Assembly (NCBI GenBank): GCA_002352485.1
Contig: DEIM01000041.1
Coordinates: 1 to 11,826 of the forward strand
Length of the DNA: 11,826 nucleotides
From: Candidatus Dadabacteria bacterium UBA2774
Lineage (GTDB): Bacteria; Desulfobacterota_D; UBA1144; Nemesobacterales; UBA2774
Direction of reading: 5' to 3'
A program made the translations under genes and the position numbers. Positions within the stretch are counted from its first letter, which is position 1. Each line of letters opens with the position of its first letter. A model generated the notes under the pieces. The model was not told the DNA's origin. It did not search any database and saw only the letters and a list, made by a program, of their open reading frames with translations. Positions 1-7,266 of this stretch are shown piece by piece.

Positions 1-395
1 CTTCTAAACTTTATAGATTGGATTATCGGAAGCGAAAGAGTGCCGGGAAAGAGCCTGTATTGCTTGAGTATGTGGGCGATATAGACTTACCTGCGTTAGT
101 TCCCGAGGCTTCCGCATACGGACAGTTATCGACTTCCTTTGACATATCTCCTGACGGTAAGCGTTTCATAATCTTGACCTATGAAGATGCTCTTGAGTTT
201 AATCTTGATCTCTCAGAGTCGAAAATAATTGATACTAAAGATATGAAGGCAGGTGTCGATTATAGTATTATCAATATAAATTCATTGCCGCAGCAGGAAA
301 GCGTATCATATCTGCCCGGCGGGAGCGGGTTTATCTACAATACCGAATATAAATTTTTCTCAGTGCCTTTAATTACTGTAGGGTGTCTTAAGTGA
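1..395 (+). CDS. C-terminal fragment of a beta-propeller-like protein (5' end outside window)
   Basis: The frame is open from the first base of the window, so the gene begins upstream; the TTG at 18 is only an internal codon. About 130 residues are visible. They contain a TolB/WD-type propeller strand motif (FDISPDGKRFIILTYEDA), a YLPGGSGFIY stretch that looks like the next blade, and a stop at 393-395. This pattern (ISPDGK followed by RTY/LTYEDA, then a second 'PxGxxF' blade) resembles hypothetical periplasmic or secreted propeller proteins of unknown function. No catalytic residues can be named. The gene runs convergently into the AEC transporter gene with only 17 bp between the two stops and no clear terminator hairpin there. 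Function is not assigned; the propeller call is by motif only. Confidence 0.6.
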   Translation, partial: SKLYRLDYRKRKSAGKEPVLLEYVGDIDLPALVPEASAYGQLSTSFDISPDGKRFIILTYEDALEFNLDLSESKIIDTKDMKAGVDYSIININSLPQQESVSYLPGGSGFIYNTEYKFFSVPLITVGCLK

Positions 396-412
396 GGATT
401 TCTAGCTGAGTA

Positions 413-1264
413 TCAGTTTAATAAAAACGCAATAATAATAGGGGATGTAAAGATAGATATGATTGTCCCTGCCAAAATGATCGAGGCCACGGTCTGTGAA
501 TCCTGATTGTACTTTTCAGCAAGAACAAAGTTGAATATGGCAGGGGGCATCGCTGACTGGAGAATGACAACATTTGCGGCTACACCATTAAGTTTGAAAA
601 TCCAGACTGTAAAAATCCCAAGAGCGACACCGCCAAATACTCTCAGGGCGCCGATTATAAACGATCTGCTCACGTGTCTTAGCGCTACCTCAGAGAGCTT
701 GTAGCCGAGTGCAAATATCATAGTCGGTATACTGGCTTCACCCAAGAGATCGACTGCCCGGTCAAGCGCGGTTGGAAGCATAACGTCCGATACACTCAAC
801 AGCACCCCGGCTATCGCCGAGTAAATGAGCGGTAGCTTAAAAATCTCAAGCGGGCTTTCATCGTAGTTGAGTATTAAAATCCCGACCGTATAGTGAAGGA
901 TTGTGGTAGAGACCATATAGAGTATTCCTACTTTAAACCCCGTTTCGCCAAATGCAAAGAGAACCAACGGAAGCCCCATATTCCCGGTGTTCGCGAACAT
1001 TACGGGAGGCAGATATACCTTTACCGGAAGCTTGAGCACTCTTACCGCCAGTAACCCGATTAAAGAGCACCCGCCCACTATAATGCATACCGATAAAAAC
1101 ACCTTTCCTGCAAGGCCGAGCTCTATCGGGTCTTTTGATAAAGAGGAAATTATGAGTGCAGGAGTTGCAAGGTAAATAACGAATTCGTTTACCGCCGAGA
1201 GGTCAATCTTCTTCCTTTTTCCGAAGAGGTACCCGAGAGAAGCAATTAGAAATACCGGGAGCAC
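413..1264 (-). CDS. AEC-family (auxin efflux carrier/malonate-type) membrane transporter
   Basis: This is an integral inner-membrane secondary transporter of the AEC/BART type, a family that moves small organic anions or amino-acid-like compounds; the substrate cannot be read from the sequence. Nearly the whole protein is hydrophobic and fits about 9-10 membrane helices. The family hallmark VMFANTGNMGLPLVLFAF lies at residues 88-105, and the C-terminal half carries MPPAIFNFVLAEKY before the last helix. The annotated start is a GTG with no Shine-Dalgarno in front. The frame is open further upstream and adds ILQQIVNV, which matches how this family usually begins, and AGGAG lies at 1303-1299, ten bases before an ATC codon (1288-1286). 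The true start may therefore be that non-standard ATC (291 residues). It follows fabH by 153 bp on the same strand, possibly from its own promoter. Confidence 0.85.
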   Translation of the reverse strand: MLPVFLIASLGYLFGKRKKIDLSAVNEFVIYLATPALIISSLSKDPIELGLAGKVFLSVCIIVGGCSLIGLLAVRVLKLPVKVYLPPVMFANTGNMGLPLVLFAFGETGFKVGILYMVSTTILHYTVGILILNYDESPLEIFKLPLIYSAIAGVLLSVSDVMLPTALDRAVDLLGEASIPTMIFALGYKLSEVALRHVSRSFIIGALRVFGGVALGIFTVWIFKLNGVAANVVILQSAMPPAIFNFVLAEKYNQDSQTVASIILAGTIISIFTSPIIIAFLLN

Positions 1265-1417
1265 TACATTTACTATTTGCTGTAAGATGTCCTTGAATCT
1301 CCTCTGAGTACTTACATTACAGCTTTGTTTTGGGGATTATTTTACCCAAGGGAGCAAAATTAGGGTTTCATTCGATTTAGTTTAGAGTTTTTAGGGTCTG
1401 AAGAACTTAAGTGCTTG

Positions 1418-2395
1418 CTACCACCTGACTACTGCTGCGCCCCAGGTAAATCCTGCTCCGAACGCGGAAAACAGCGCTATGTCGCCTTTTTTAAGCCTTC
1501 CGCTTTTTACGGCCTCATCCAGAGCAATGGGAACGGAAGCCGAAGAGGTGTTTCCGTATTTGTCCAGATTGGAAAAGACCTTTTCTTCCGGAAGTCCAAT
1601 CCTCTTTCTCACTGCTTCAAGGATTCTGTAGTTTGCCTGGTGTGGTATGAAGAGGTCTATTTGATCAGGGGTGAGATCAGCCTTTTCTATCGCCTGAAGG
1701 GACGATGCCTGAATCGCTTTCACGGCTTCTTTAAAAACCTCTTTACCCTCCATCCTTAAAAAGTGGCCGCGGTTTTTTATGGTTTCTTCACTCGTAGGCA
1801 TGCGCGATCCGCCAGCGGGCATGTACAGAAGATCCCAGTCATCGCCGTTTGCGCCTAAACATGAAGACAATATCCCCGGGGTATCCGAGGTGGATAAGAC
1901 TGCCGCGCCTGCGCCGTCGCCGAATAGAATACAGGTAGAGCGGTCTTCGTAATTCATTATCTTGGATAGCGTCTCGGCCCCAACTACCAGAAGTTTCTTT
2001 GAGTCTCCGCCCTCGATCATACCCTTAGCGGCATGTAGCGCGTACAAGAAACCGGAGCATCCTGCGAGCAGGTCGAATGCGAAAGCCTGCTTGGCTCCGA
2101 GGCGGCTCTGAAGCATACAAGCCGAAGAGGGGAAAATATGATCCGGGGTAATAGTGCCAAGGACAATGCCGTCTATTTCCGAAACATCGACCGCGGCGTC
2201 TTCGAGAGCTTTTATTGAGGCCTCGTAAGCAAGATCGGATGTGGCTACTTCGGGCTCTGCAATTCTTCTTTCCTTTATACCCGTCCTAGTTGTAATCCAT
2301 TCGTCCGAAGTGTCAATTATCTTTTCTAAGTCAACATTAGAAAGCACTTTTTCAGGTGTTGATGAACCTATACCGAGAAATTTAGCGAAACCCAA
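1418..2395 (-). CDS. fabH: Beta-ketoacyl-ACP synthase III (FabH)
   Basis: FabH condenses an acyl-CoA primer, usually acetyl-CoA, with malonyl-ACP to start type II fatty-acid synthesis in the cytoplasm. The 325 residues are full length for the family. The catalytic triad is visible: Cys113 in LLAGCSGF, His252 in FIPHQANYR and Asn282 in YGNTSSASVP. The N-terminal DEWITTRTGI (31-40) and the glycine-rich end FSAFGAGFTWGA are also typical. The start is TTG; it gives the expected N-terminus (MGFAKFLGIGSSTPE) and AGGAG lies ten bases upstream. It sits 53 bp after an unrecognised 157-residue gene on the same strand, probably co-transcribed with it. No other fatty-acid genes (fabD, fabG, acpP, plsX) are next to it, so this is an isolated fabH. 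Confidence 0.96.
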   Translation of the reverse strand: MGFAKFLGIGSSTPEKVLSNVDLEKIIDTSDEWITTRTGIKERRIAEPEVATSDLAYEASIKALEDAAVDVSEIDGIVLGTITPDHIFPSSACMLQSRLGAKQAFAFDLLAGCSGFLYALHAAKGMIEGGDSKKLLVVGAETLSKIMNYEDRSTCILFGDGAGAAVLSTSDTPGILSSCLGANGDDWDLLYMPAGGSRMPTSEETIKNRGHFLRMEGKEVFKEAVKAIQASSLQAIEKADLTPDQIDLFIPHQANYRILEAVRKRIGLPEEKVFSNLDKYGNTSSASVPIALDEAVKSGRLKKGDIALFSAFGAGFTWGAAVVRW

Positions 2396-2448
2396 TTTAA
2401 TACTTCTCCTTGGCTGTCATATTAGAGTTTGTAATTATCAGGGAACCG

Positions 2449-2922
2449 TCAAGATTTGTCAAACATCTGCTTCGCCTGCTCGTGCATTGATGTCAGCAAG
2501 GAGCGATCATCTTCACTTAACCCTAGAAGTATCGAATGCACAATGGCGTCGTCGTATAGCAGGATTTCTATATTATTTTGATTGCTCAGGTTCTCCACTA
2601 ACTCTAACTCTTCAGATGCTTCAACATTGAAATAGTATTCATAATTATATGAGCTCTTATTTTTGGTATGAATACTTGTACAAGCTGCAATTGTGGGGAA
2701 TTCAAGTTTTTCAATAAGCTCCATCTTAAGCGATAGCTTTTCTGAGTTTTTAAGATTCGAAGCCTCCTCCCCACTACAAATTATTATCATTAGTGTTTTA
2801 TCTCTGTCTTCAACAAAAAGACAGCCCGACTCAATCTGCGAGAGGGTTATAAGGGTGTCGTTTGAGAGCTCGGTCTGTTCGTTCTGACGTTTTATGCGGT
2901 TGAATATGTTTTTTAGTGCCAT
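2449..2922 (-). CDS. Hypothetical 157-residue acidic protein upstream of fabH
   Basis: I do not recognise this protein. It has no signal peptide and no membrane segment, so it is probably cytoplasmic. It begins with a short basic stretch (MALKNIFNRIKRQ), then has alternating beta-strand-like segments (GCLFVEDRDKTLMIIICSGEE at 33-53) and acidic helices, ending in an amphipathic helix (SLLTSMHEQAKQMFDKS). The ATG has a poor ribosome site (AT-rich upstream). Coding potential is supported by its length, composition and position 53 bp before fabH in the same direction. A competing short reading frame overlaps its start (2965-2831) but does not look like a protein. It may be translated from a leader that shares the divergent intergenic region with the + strand small gene. 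Function unknown. Confidence 0.6.
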   Translation of the reverse strand: MALKNIFNRIKRQNEQTELSNDTLITLSQIESGCLFVEDRDKTLMIIICSGEEASNLKNSEKLSLKMELIEKLEFPTIAACTSIHTKNKSSYNYEYYFNVEASEELELVENLSNQNNIEILLYDDAIVHSILLGLSEDDRSLLTSMHEQAKQMFDKS

Positions 2923-3085
2923 GTTTATATTCTATTAAAATACCGGATAGGGAGTAGTTTCGCATATTATCCCCCTGAAGTTTAATCTGTCGTTACGCTA
3001 TCGTAAAGTACTCAAAAAGTGCTGTTTTATAGATTTTTTTCCGGTTTCTAAGAGCACTATTCCGAATGAGCTTGAAAATTTGTTC

Positions 3086-3115
3086 TTGACATAAGCATAT
3101 AAAATTTATTAATAT
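3086..3115 (+). promoter_or_regulatory. Sigma70-type promoter for the small membrane-protein gene
   Basis: A perfect -35 box TTGACA (3086-3091) is followed after 18 bases by TAATAT (3110-3115), four of six matches to the -10 consensus. Transcription would start near 3122, leaving a leader of about 90 bases before the ATG at 3212. The rest of the 2923-3205 divergent region is AT-rich, with a short inverted repeat TTACG-ctat-CGTAA at 2993-3006 and a 9-base direct repeat TTTCGCATA at 2958 and 3132. Nothing in it is recognised as a known operator. Confidence 0.55.
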
Positions 3116-3211
3116 CAAGATATTGACGTTATTTCGCATAGATGGTCGTTAGTACCGGGGATGGGCTTTAAGAGCCTGAGATTTCTAACTTGAATAAGGA
3201 GGAAGTTGAAG

Positions 3212-3475
3212 ATGTGGACCTTAATTGTTATAGGATTGGCATTTCTCGGCTGGTATATAATGGGACCTATGGGTGAGGCTGATGCTGGAGCTGAGGCTCC
3301 TGCAGAAGCGCCGCCCGAGCCGCCTGCAGCTGAAGAGTCGGCTGGCGGCGGTGAATTTGAATCGGCTCAGTCTGCTCCGGCCGAACCTGAAGCTGCAGCA
3401 GAAGCTCCTGCTGAAGCTCCTGCTGGTGGAGGAGATGCCGGTGGCGATGACGATCCGTTTAAGGCTCCGGGCTAA
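3212..3475 (+). CDS. Small membrane-anchored Ala/Pro/Glu/Gly-rich protein (87 residues)
   Basis: The ATG at 3212 is preferred over the TTG six bases earlier because a near-perfect Shine-Dalgarno (AAGGAGG, 3196-3202) lies nine bases before it. The protein starts with one hydrophobic segment (WTLIVIGLAFLGWYIMGPMG, about residues 2-21) with no cleavage site and no lipobox cysteine. The remaining 65 residues are a low-complexity acidic tail of A, P, E, G and D. The words APAEAP and GGG recur, and the tail ends in GGDDDPFKAPG. The likely topology is a single-pass anchor with a disordered acidic tail. It has its own promoter and its own rho-independent terminator, so it is a single-gene unit and probably well expressed. 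The shift to high GC in the tail reflects the alanine, glycine and proline codons. I cannot assign a function; a role as an envelope spacer or linker is only a guess. Confidence 0.7.
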   Translation: MWTLIVIGLAFLGWYIMGPMGEADAGAEAPAEAPPEPPAAEESAGGGEFESAQSAPAEPEAAAEAPAEAPAGGGDAGGDDDPFKAPG

Positions 3476-3543
3476 GTAGTTATTTAGTCACGGAAACTTC
3501 AATTACTACATTGTGACCCTCTTCTCAATGTGAGCGGGGAGGA

Positions 3544-3576
3544 TGATAGTTTATTTTAAACTATCACTTCTTTTTT
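3544..3576 (+). terminator. Rho-independent terminator of the small gene, overlapping the end of btuC
   Basis: A perfect 10-bp stem (TGATAGTTTA at 3544-3553 with TAAACTATCA at 3557-3566) with a TTT loop is followed by CTTCTTTTTT on the + strand. The stem is AT-rich but the U-tract is good. It lies 68 bp after the small gene's stop and extends over the last codons and stop of btuC, which converges from the other side. On the - strand the stem is followed by a C-rich stretch rather than a U-run, so it is a poor intrinsic terminator for the btu operon, though it may block 3' decay. A further inverted repeat (ACATTG/CAATGT, 3508-3531) lies between the two genes. Confidence 0.7.
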
Positions 3577-4557
3577 GGTTCTGATTAGGAGCCATAGGAA
3601 GAATATCCCCCCGAGCGCTGCTGTAATAATTCCGACCGGAATTTCAACAGGAGATATTACGGTTCTCGATACAGTATCCGCAGCGGTCAGAAAAGATGCT
3701 CCAAGCAGGAACGAGCAAGGGAGTATTATTCTGTTGTCGACCCCGAGTATCATCCTGAGTATATGGGGGATGATGAGGCCTACGAATCCGATCGGTCCCG
3801 TGACCGATATTACGGAGCCCGCGGCAAGAGATGTAGCGAAATAGATTTTCCTTTCAAGTCTTTTCACGTCTACGCCCAGTGAGGTAGCTACATCGTCCCC
3901 AAGTCCGAAAAGATTCATATCTTTTGTAGATACAAGTAGTAGTAAGCAGCCCGGTATTACAAATATAAGCGTCTTCCATACCGTATCGAACCCTACGATA
4001 TCGAGGCTCCCCATAATCCACCTCATTGTTTGAAGTGACTCAGTGAAGTTTGAAAAAAACTGTATAAACATTACAACGGCAGAGTATAGAAAATTTGCGA
4101 CAACGCCCGCCAAGAGAAGCCTGCCGGTTGCAACTACCCCACCTACTTTTGAAACCGAATATACAAACAGCATTGTAAGAATCGAAAATATAAAAGCCGA
4201 AATTGATATCATAGAAAATCCGAGAATTCCTATACCCAGACCCAGTCTGATGGCAATTAACGCTCCGAGTGACGCCCCACCCGAGATTCCAAGCGTGAAC
4301 GGCGAGGCAAGAGGGTTTCTGAATAGCGCCTGTAAGGCAGCTCCCGATAGTGCCAGTGTACCGCCGGCGATGGTTGCCATTAATACTCTGGGAATTCTGA
4401 TATTAAGAAATATCGTTTTTGAGAGCTCGTCCGGGTTCAGAATTGCATCAATGGGTCCTATCTCGTAGGTGCCGGTAAAAATACTAATGAGGGCGATAAC
4501 CAGCCAAAGTAAAGAGAGAAGAGCGATAGATATATGGAATTTTTTACTTGCGTTCAT
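3556..4557 (-). CDS. btuC: Vitamin B12 ABC transporter permease BtuC (FecCD family)
   Basis: This inner-membrane permease forms the channel of the BtuCD-F importer as a dimer. The 333 residues are full length and very hydrophobic, fitting about ten helices. FecCD-family signatures are clear: RNPLASPFTLGISGGASLGA (80-99), MRWIMGSLD (178-186), the loop GPIGFVGLIIPH (254-265) that contacts the ATPase, and the C-terminal PVGIITAALGGIFFLWLL. The start is ATG with AAGGTGG about ten bases upstream. It is the last gene of the operon, 43 bp after btuD. FecCD permeases for heme, siderophores and cobalamin look alike, so the B12 assignment rests on the cobalamin riboswitch, btuB and btuF in the same operon. 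Its 3' end overlaps the terminator hairpin of the convergent small gene. Confidence 0.92.
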   Translation of the reverse strand: MNASKKFHISIALLSLLWLVIALISIFTGTYEIGPIDAILNPDELSKTIFLNIRIPRVLMATIAGGTLALSGAALQALFRNPLASPFTLGISGGASLGALIAIRLGLGIGILGFSMISISAFIFSILTMLFVYSVSKVGGVVATGRLLLAGVVANFLYSAVVMFIQFFSNFTESLQTMRWIMGSLDIVGFDTVWKTLIFVIPGCLLLLVSTKDMNLFGLGDDVATSLGVDVKRLERKIYFATSLAAGSVISVTGPIGFVGLIIPHILRMILGVDNRIILPCSFLLGASFLTAADTVSRTVISPVEIPVGIITAALGGIFFLWLLIRTKKEVIV

Positions 4558-4600
4558 TTATTAAAGCCACCTTGTTAATTAATAGGCCATTTGATTGTAA

Positions 4601-5374
4601 TTAGTCGCTTGGGAATACAAAAACCCGTCCGTTTTCTTTTTTAACCGTTACATTGATCCCGTAAGCGTTGCTTAGATTCTCTTCCGTTACAACTGTTTCC
4701 GTACTACCTTCGGCGAAAATTACGCCGTCCTTTAGAATTTTAATTTCCTCAAAGTAATAGAGGGCGGCAAATATATCGTGCGTTGCGGATACAATGGATA
4801 TACCCCTTTCCTCTTTGAGCTTTAGCAGGATTTTCATAATCTCCGTTCTGTGTCTTACGTCAAGGAAAGTAGCAGGCTCGTCCAGGATCATTATCTCGGG
4901 CTCCTGAACTAGCGCGCGCGCAAGCGATGCCAGCTGGCGCTCCCCTGCCGAGACCTGTGATATGAGACGGTCCTTAAGGTGTGATATCCCCACAGTTTCC
5001 ATTGCTTGCCCGGCGATCTCTATGTCGCCCTCTCTCTCGAACTCGAACCTGCCAATATAGGGCGCCCGTCCCATTAGGACTGTTTCCGTAACAGTGAAAG
5101 GGAACGCGAACACGGGGTTCTGCGGTATATATGCAAGGTGCTTTGAGAGCTCTTTTCTACCGAGCTTTGAGAGCTCTTTATTTCTGTAGAGGGTTTCTCC
5201 GCTGTTTGGTTGCAGCAAACCTGAGAGAATCTTAAGCAATGTAGATTTCCCGGCGCCGTTTGCGCCCAGGATACCCACCATTTGCCCTGGCGATATGGAA
5301 AAGTTGATTCCATTTAATACATCAGTGCCGTTGTAGGAAAAGACAATGTTGCCGCACTCTATAATTCTTTCCAT
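4601..5374 (-). CDS. btuD: Vitamin B12 ABC transporter ATP-binding protein BtuD
   Basis: This is the cytoplasmic ATPase that powers cobalamin import through BtuC. All ABC motifs are present in order: Walker A GANGAGKST (37-45), Q-loop Gln85 in YIPQNP, signature VSAGERQ (141-147, an LSGGQ variant), Walker B IMILDEP (161-167), D-loop FLDVRH and switch histidine 199 in SATHD. The 257 residues match FepC/BtuD-type ATPases, including the usual short C-terminal extension. The gene starts with ATG only 9 bp after the btuF stop, so the two are probably translationally linked; the ribosome site is weak (AGAAG). The specific role in B12 uptake is inferred from the operon, since the domain itself does not distinguish cobalamin from siderophore systems. 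Confidence 0.93.
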   Translation of the reverse strand: MERIIECGNIVFSYNGTDVLNGINFSISPGQMVGILGANGAGKSTLLKILSGLLQPNSGETLYRNKELSKLGRKELSKHLAYIPQNPVFAFPFTVTETVLMGRAPYIGRFEFEREGDIEIAGQAMETVGISHLKDRLISQVSAGERQLASLARALVQEPEIMILDEPATFLDVRHRTEIMKILLKLKEERGISIVSATHDIFAALYYFEEIKILKDGVIFAEGSTETVVTEENLSNAYGINVTVKKENGRVFVFPSD

Positions 5375-5383
5375 ATTTATCTT

Positions 5384-6250
5384 CTAATTCGAGGCGTTTA
5401 CTAAATCCGGATGTAGAATCTCGGTCAGCACCTTCGCTCCTTCGAGTATCCGCTGACTCGGATGAAGCAGCACCGTGCTAGGAAGTATATATACCTCATT
5501 ATCCTTTACTGCCTTTGCTAGCTTTAAATTGCTCCAAGTTTCCAAGATCTGAGTTTCTCTTTCGGATTTGTCGTGGTTAATCTCTATTATAACGTCGGGG
5601 TTAAGTGTCAGAACCGCTTCTTTAGTGAGCTTTATGGACAACCTCTCATTCTCAATTACGTTTTCTCCCCCGGCCATAGTGATAAGCTCATTTATGTAGT
5701 TGTTTCTTCCAATAACATAAATATCTTCAAGTGTTCCGGGGCTTCTACCAACCACTATAAGAACACTTTTTTTCTGTGCTTCTTGTGTCTTTAATGTAAT
5801 TTTGTCAAGCCCACTCCTTAACTCTTTCACCAGGTTATTCGCTTGGGTCTCCTTATCGAGCACTTCTCCGAGCGAGGAGATTGACTTGAGTATATCGTTC
5901 ACTGATTCGTTACTGTCTATTACGTATTTATTTAGACCTAGGCTGTCCAGTTTTTGACCGAATATAGTATTTTGGTCTTTCATAAGCAGAACCAGGTCTG
6001 GTTTTAGCGTTAGTATCGCTTCCATATTAGGGTTTACCCACCCACCTACTTTGGGTGTATCTTCAACTTCGGGCGGGAAGTCCGCATAAATCGTCACTCC
6101 TGCTACGCTATCCCAGGCTCCGAGCGCATATATGATCTGGGTAATATTCGGAGATAAGGATATGATCCTCTTTGGCGCTTCAGCGGCGCTTGTCTGTAAG
6201 CCTAATATATAGACTATGGAAATGAGGATTAATATGTTTGTTTTTCGCAT
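5384..6250 (-). CDS. btuF: Periplasmic cobalamin-binding protein BtuF (secreted)
   Basis: This is the type III periplasmic binding protein that delivers cobalamin to BtuCD. A Sec signal peptide is visible (MRKTN, hydrophobic core ILILISIVYILGL, then a TSAAEA cleavage region near residues 20-24). The mature part starts with the family strand RIISLSPNITQIIYALGAWDS (28-48), followed by DFPPEVEDTPKVGGWVNPNMEAILTLKPDLVLL, and ends with the signature PSQRILEGAKVLTEILHP. The 288 residues fit the usual size. It starts with ATG six bases after the stop of the upstream BtuF-like gene, with AGGA about nine bases before the start, overlapping the end of that gene. Together with btuD and btuC it forms a complete ABC importer. 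Ligand specificity is inferred from the riboswitch context. Confidence 0.92.
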   Translation of the reverse strand: MRKTNILILISIVYILGLQTSAAEAPKRIISLSPNITQIIYALGAWDSVAGVTIYADFPPEVEDTPKVGGWVNPNMEAILTLKPDLVLLMKDQNTIFGQKLDSLGLNKYVIDSNESVNDILKSISSLGEVLDKETQANNLVKELRSGLDKITLKTQEAQKKSVLIVVGRSPGTLEDIYVIGRNNYINELITMAGGENVIENERLSIKLTKEAVLTLNPDVIIEINHDKSERETQILETWSNLKLAKAVKDNEVYILPSTVLLHPSQRILEGAKVLTEILHPDLVNASN

Positions 6251-6256
6251 GGTTCG

Positions 6257-7204
6257 TTATCCTGAAAAGAATTCAATCTGCATGTAGTTTCTAAGATTAA
6301 TTACGGAGTCAGGTGGAGGATTGTAGCCTTTCATAGACTCGGGGTGTATGGTCTTGGCCAGAATCTCAAGCCCGTCCACCACTCTTGGGCCGGGTCTGCT
6401 GAAGTATGAATTCGCGTCGAATAGATAAATTTCTCCCTTGTTAGTGGCGGGGAGAGCAAACCAGCCTTCATTAGAAGTTATGGTGTCTAACTCATTGATT
6501 GTTTTTTCTATATCATATCCGCAGGGCATTATGAAGAGCATCTGTGGAGCAAACTCGACTATTTCGTCCCAGGTGACCTTAAACGAAGGCTCGCTGGGTT
6601 TACCGATCCCGCACTCTCCGCCTGCGGTCTCGACCATCTCTGGGACCCAGTGTCCTGCAACAAACGGAGGGTCGAGCCACTCAAGGCAGAATACTCTCGG
6701 GCGGTCCCTTTCGTTTCCCAGTTTTGACCGGATTTTCTCGATACGTGAGCCCAGCTGGTCTGTTAATTCAGCAGCTCTTTCCTGAGTCCCCGTAGCTTCG
6801 CCGATAATATTTATGGTCTCCAGTATTTCTGCCATATTCTTGGGCTCTAGTGAAATTATCTCGGGCGTTCTGCCAAGCACCTGTACTGCTTCCTGCACCT
6901 GGTTACCTGAAACTGCGCATACCTCACAGAGCTCCTGGGTCAGAATGATATCGGGGTCAGCCTCAATGAGAGCTTCTTTTTTAACCAGGTATGTGCTTTT
7001 TCCGTCCTGTGCGTTTTTGGTTACAAGATCATCGATCTCCCGGCTGGATAATTCCTCAGGTTTAATGAAACTCATGATAACACTCATTTTATCTGCTGCT
7101 TCGGGCGGATAGTCACACTCGTGCGTTACTCCAGTCAAGTTGTCTCCCAGACCCAATTCATAAACTATCTCTGTCGTACTCGGAAGGAATGAACAAATAC
7201 GCAT
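6257..7204 (-). CDS. BtuF-like cobalamin-binding-family protein without signal peptide
   Basis: This belongs to the same fold family as BtuF (COG0614-type) but to a separate branch that lacks a signal peptide. The frame opens at a TTG (7237), but the ATG at 7204 gives the family N-terminus MRICSFLPSTTEIVYELGLGD, with a GGGGG stretch nine bases upstream, and is preferred (315 residues). No hydrophobic leader exists in either version, and an in-frame stop (7264-7262) excludes one further upstream. Branch-specific motifs are HECDYPP (28-34), TQELCEVCAVS (89-99, with a CxxC), CLEWLDPPFVAGHW (173-186) and NSYFSRPGPRVVDG (265-278). The cysteines C30, C93 and C96 may form a site. It is encoded immediately before secreted btuF (6 bp apart) and is likely cytoplasmic, where its job is unclear. 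A role in handling imported corrinoid is inference. Confidence 0.85.
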   Translation of the reverse strand: MRICSFLPSTTEIVYELGLGDNLTGVTHECDYPPEAADKMSVIMSFIKPEELSSREIDDLVTKNAQDGKSTYLVKKEALIEADPDIILTQELCEVCAVSGNQVQEAVQVLGRTPEIISLEPKNMAEILETINIIGEATGTQERAAELTDQLGSRIEKIRSKLGNERDRPRVFCLEWLDPPFVAGHWVPEMVETAGGECGIGKPSEPSFKVTWDEIVEFAPQMLFIMPCGYDIEKTINELDTITSNEGWFALPATNKGEIYLFDANSYFSRPGPRVVDGLEILAKTIHPESMKGYNPPPDSVINLRNYMQIEFFSG

Positions 7205-7232
7205 ATTCGCGCGCCCCCATCTTTTTATTTGA

Positions 7233-7258
7233 GGCAAACAGCTGCTAGGCTGCCTGCC
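7233..7258 (-). other. Intercistronic RNA hairpin between the lipoprotein gene and the BtuF-like gene
   Basis: On the - strand transcript GGCAGGCAGC (7258-7249) pairs with GCUGUUUGCC (7242-7233) over ten base pairs including two G-U wobbles, with a six-base loop. The same bases on the + strand would form A-C mismatches, so the structure favours the - strand RNA. An A-rich stretch rather than a U-tract follows it, so it is not an intrinsic terminator. It lies about 30 bases before the BtuF-like start and could mark a processing or stability boundary in the operon mRNA. Confidence 0.45.
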
Positions 7259-7266
7259 CCTTTATA

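Noticed and set aside
1360..1397. Two copies of TTAGGGT 31 bp apart, resembling telomere-like or operator repeats.
   Set aside because: Only two short AT-rich copies in an intergenic gap; no further copies and no palindromic structure, so chance is likely.
2831..2965. A 44-codon ORF on the - strand with a good Shine-Dalgarno (GGGGG, five-base spacing) overlapping the start of the 157-residue gene in another frame.
   Set aside because: Its translation (rich in H, K, R, N) does not look like a protein, and most of it lies over coding sequence in another frame. A regulatory leader is possible but unsupported.
3009..3040. AGTACT-caaaa-AGTGCT hairpin followed by a T-rich stretch on the + strand.
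   Set aside because: Weak six-pair stem with a wobble, no + strand gene upstream to terminate, and the T-run is separated from the stem.
4043..4468. Long open frame on the + strand across btuC (141 codons), and similar ones across fabH, btuD and the BtuF-like gene.
   Set aside because: These are antisense shadows of well-supported genes, with no ribosome sites and no recognisable domains.
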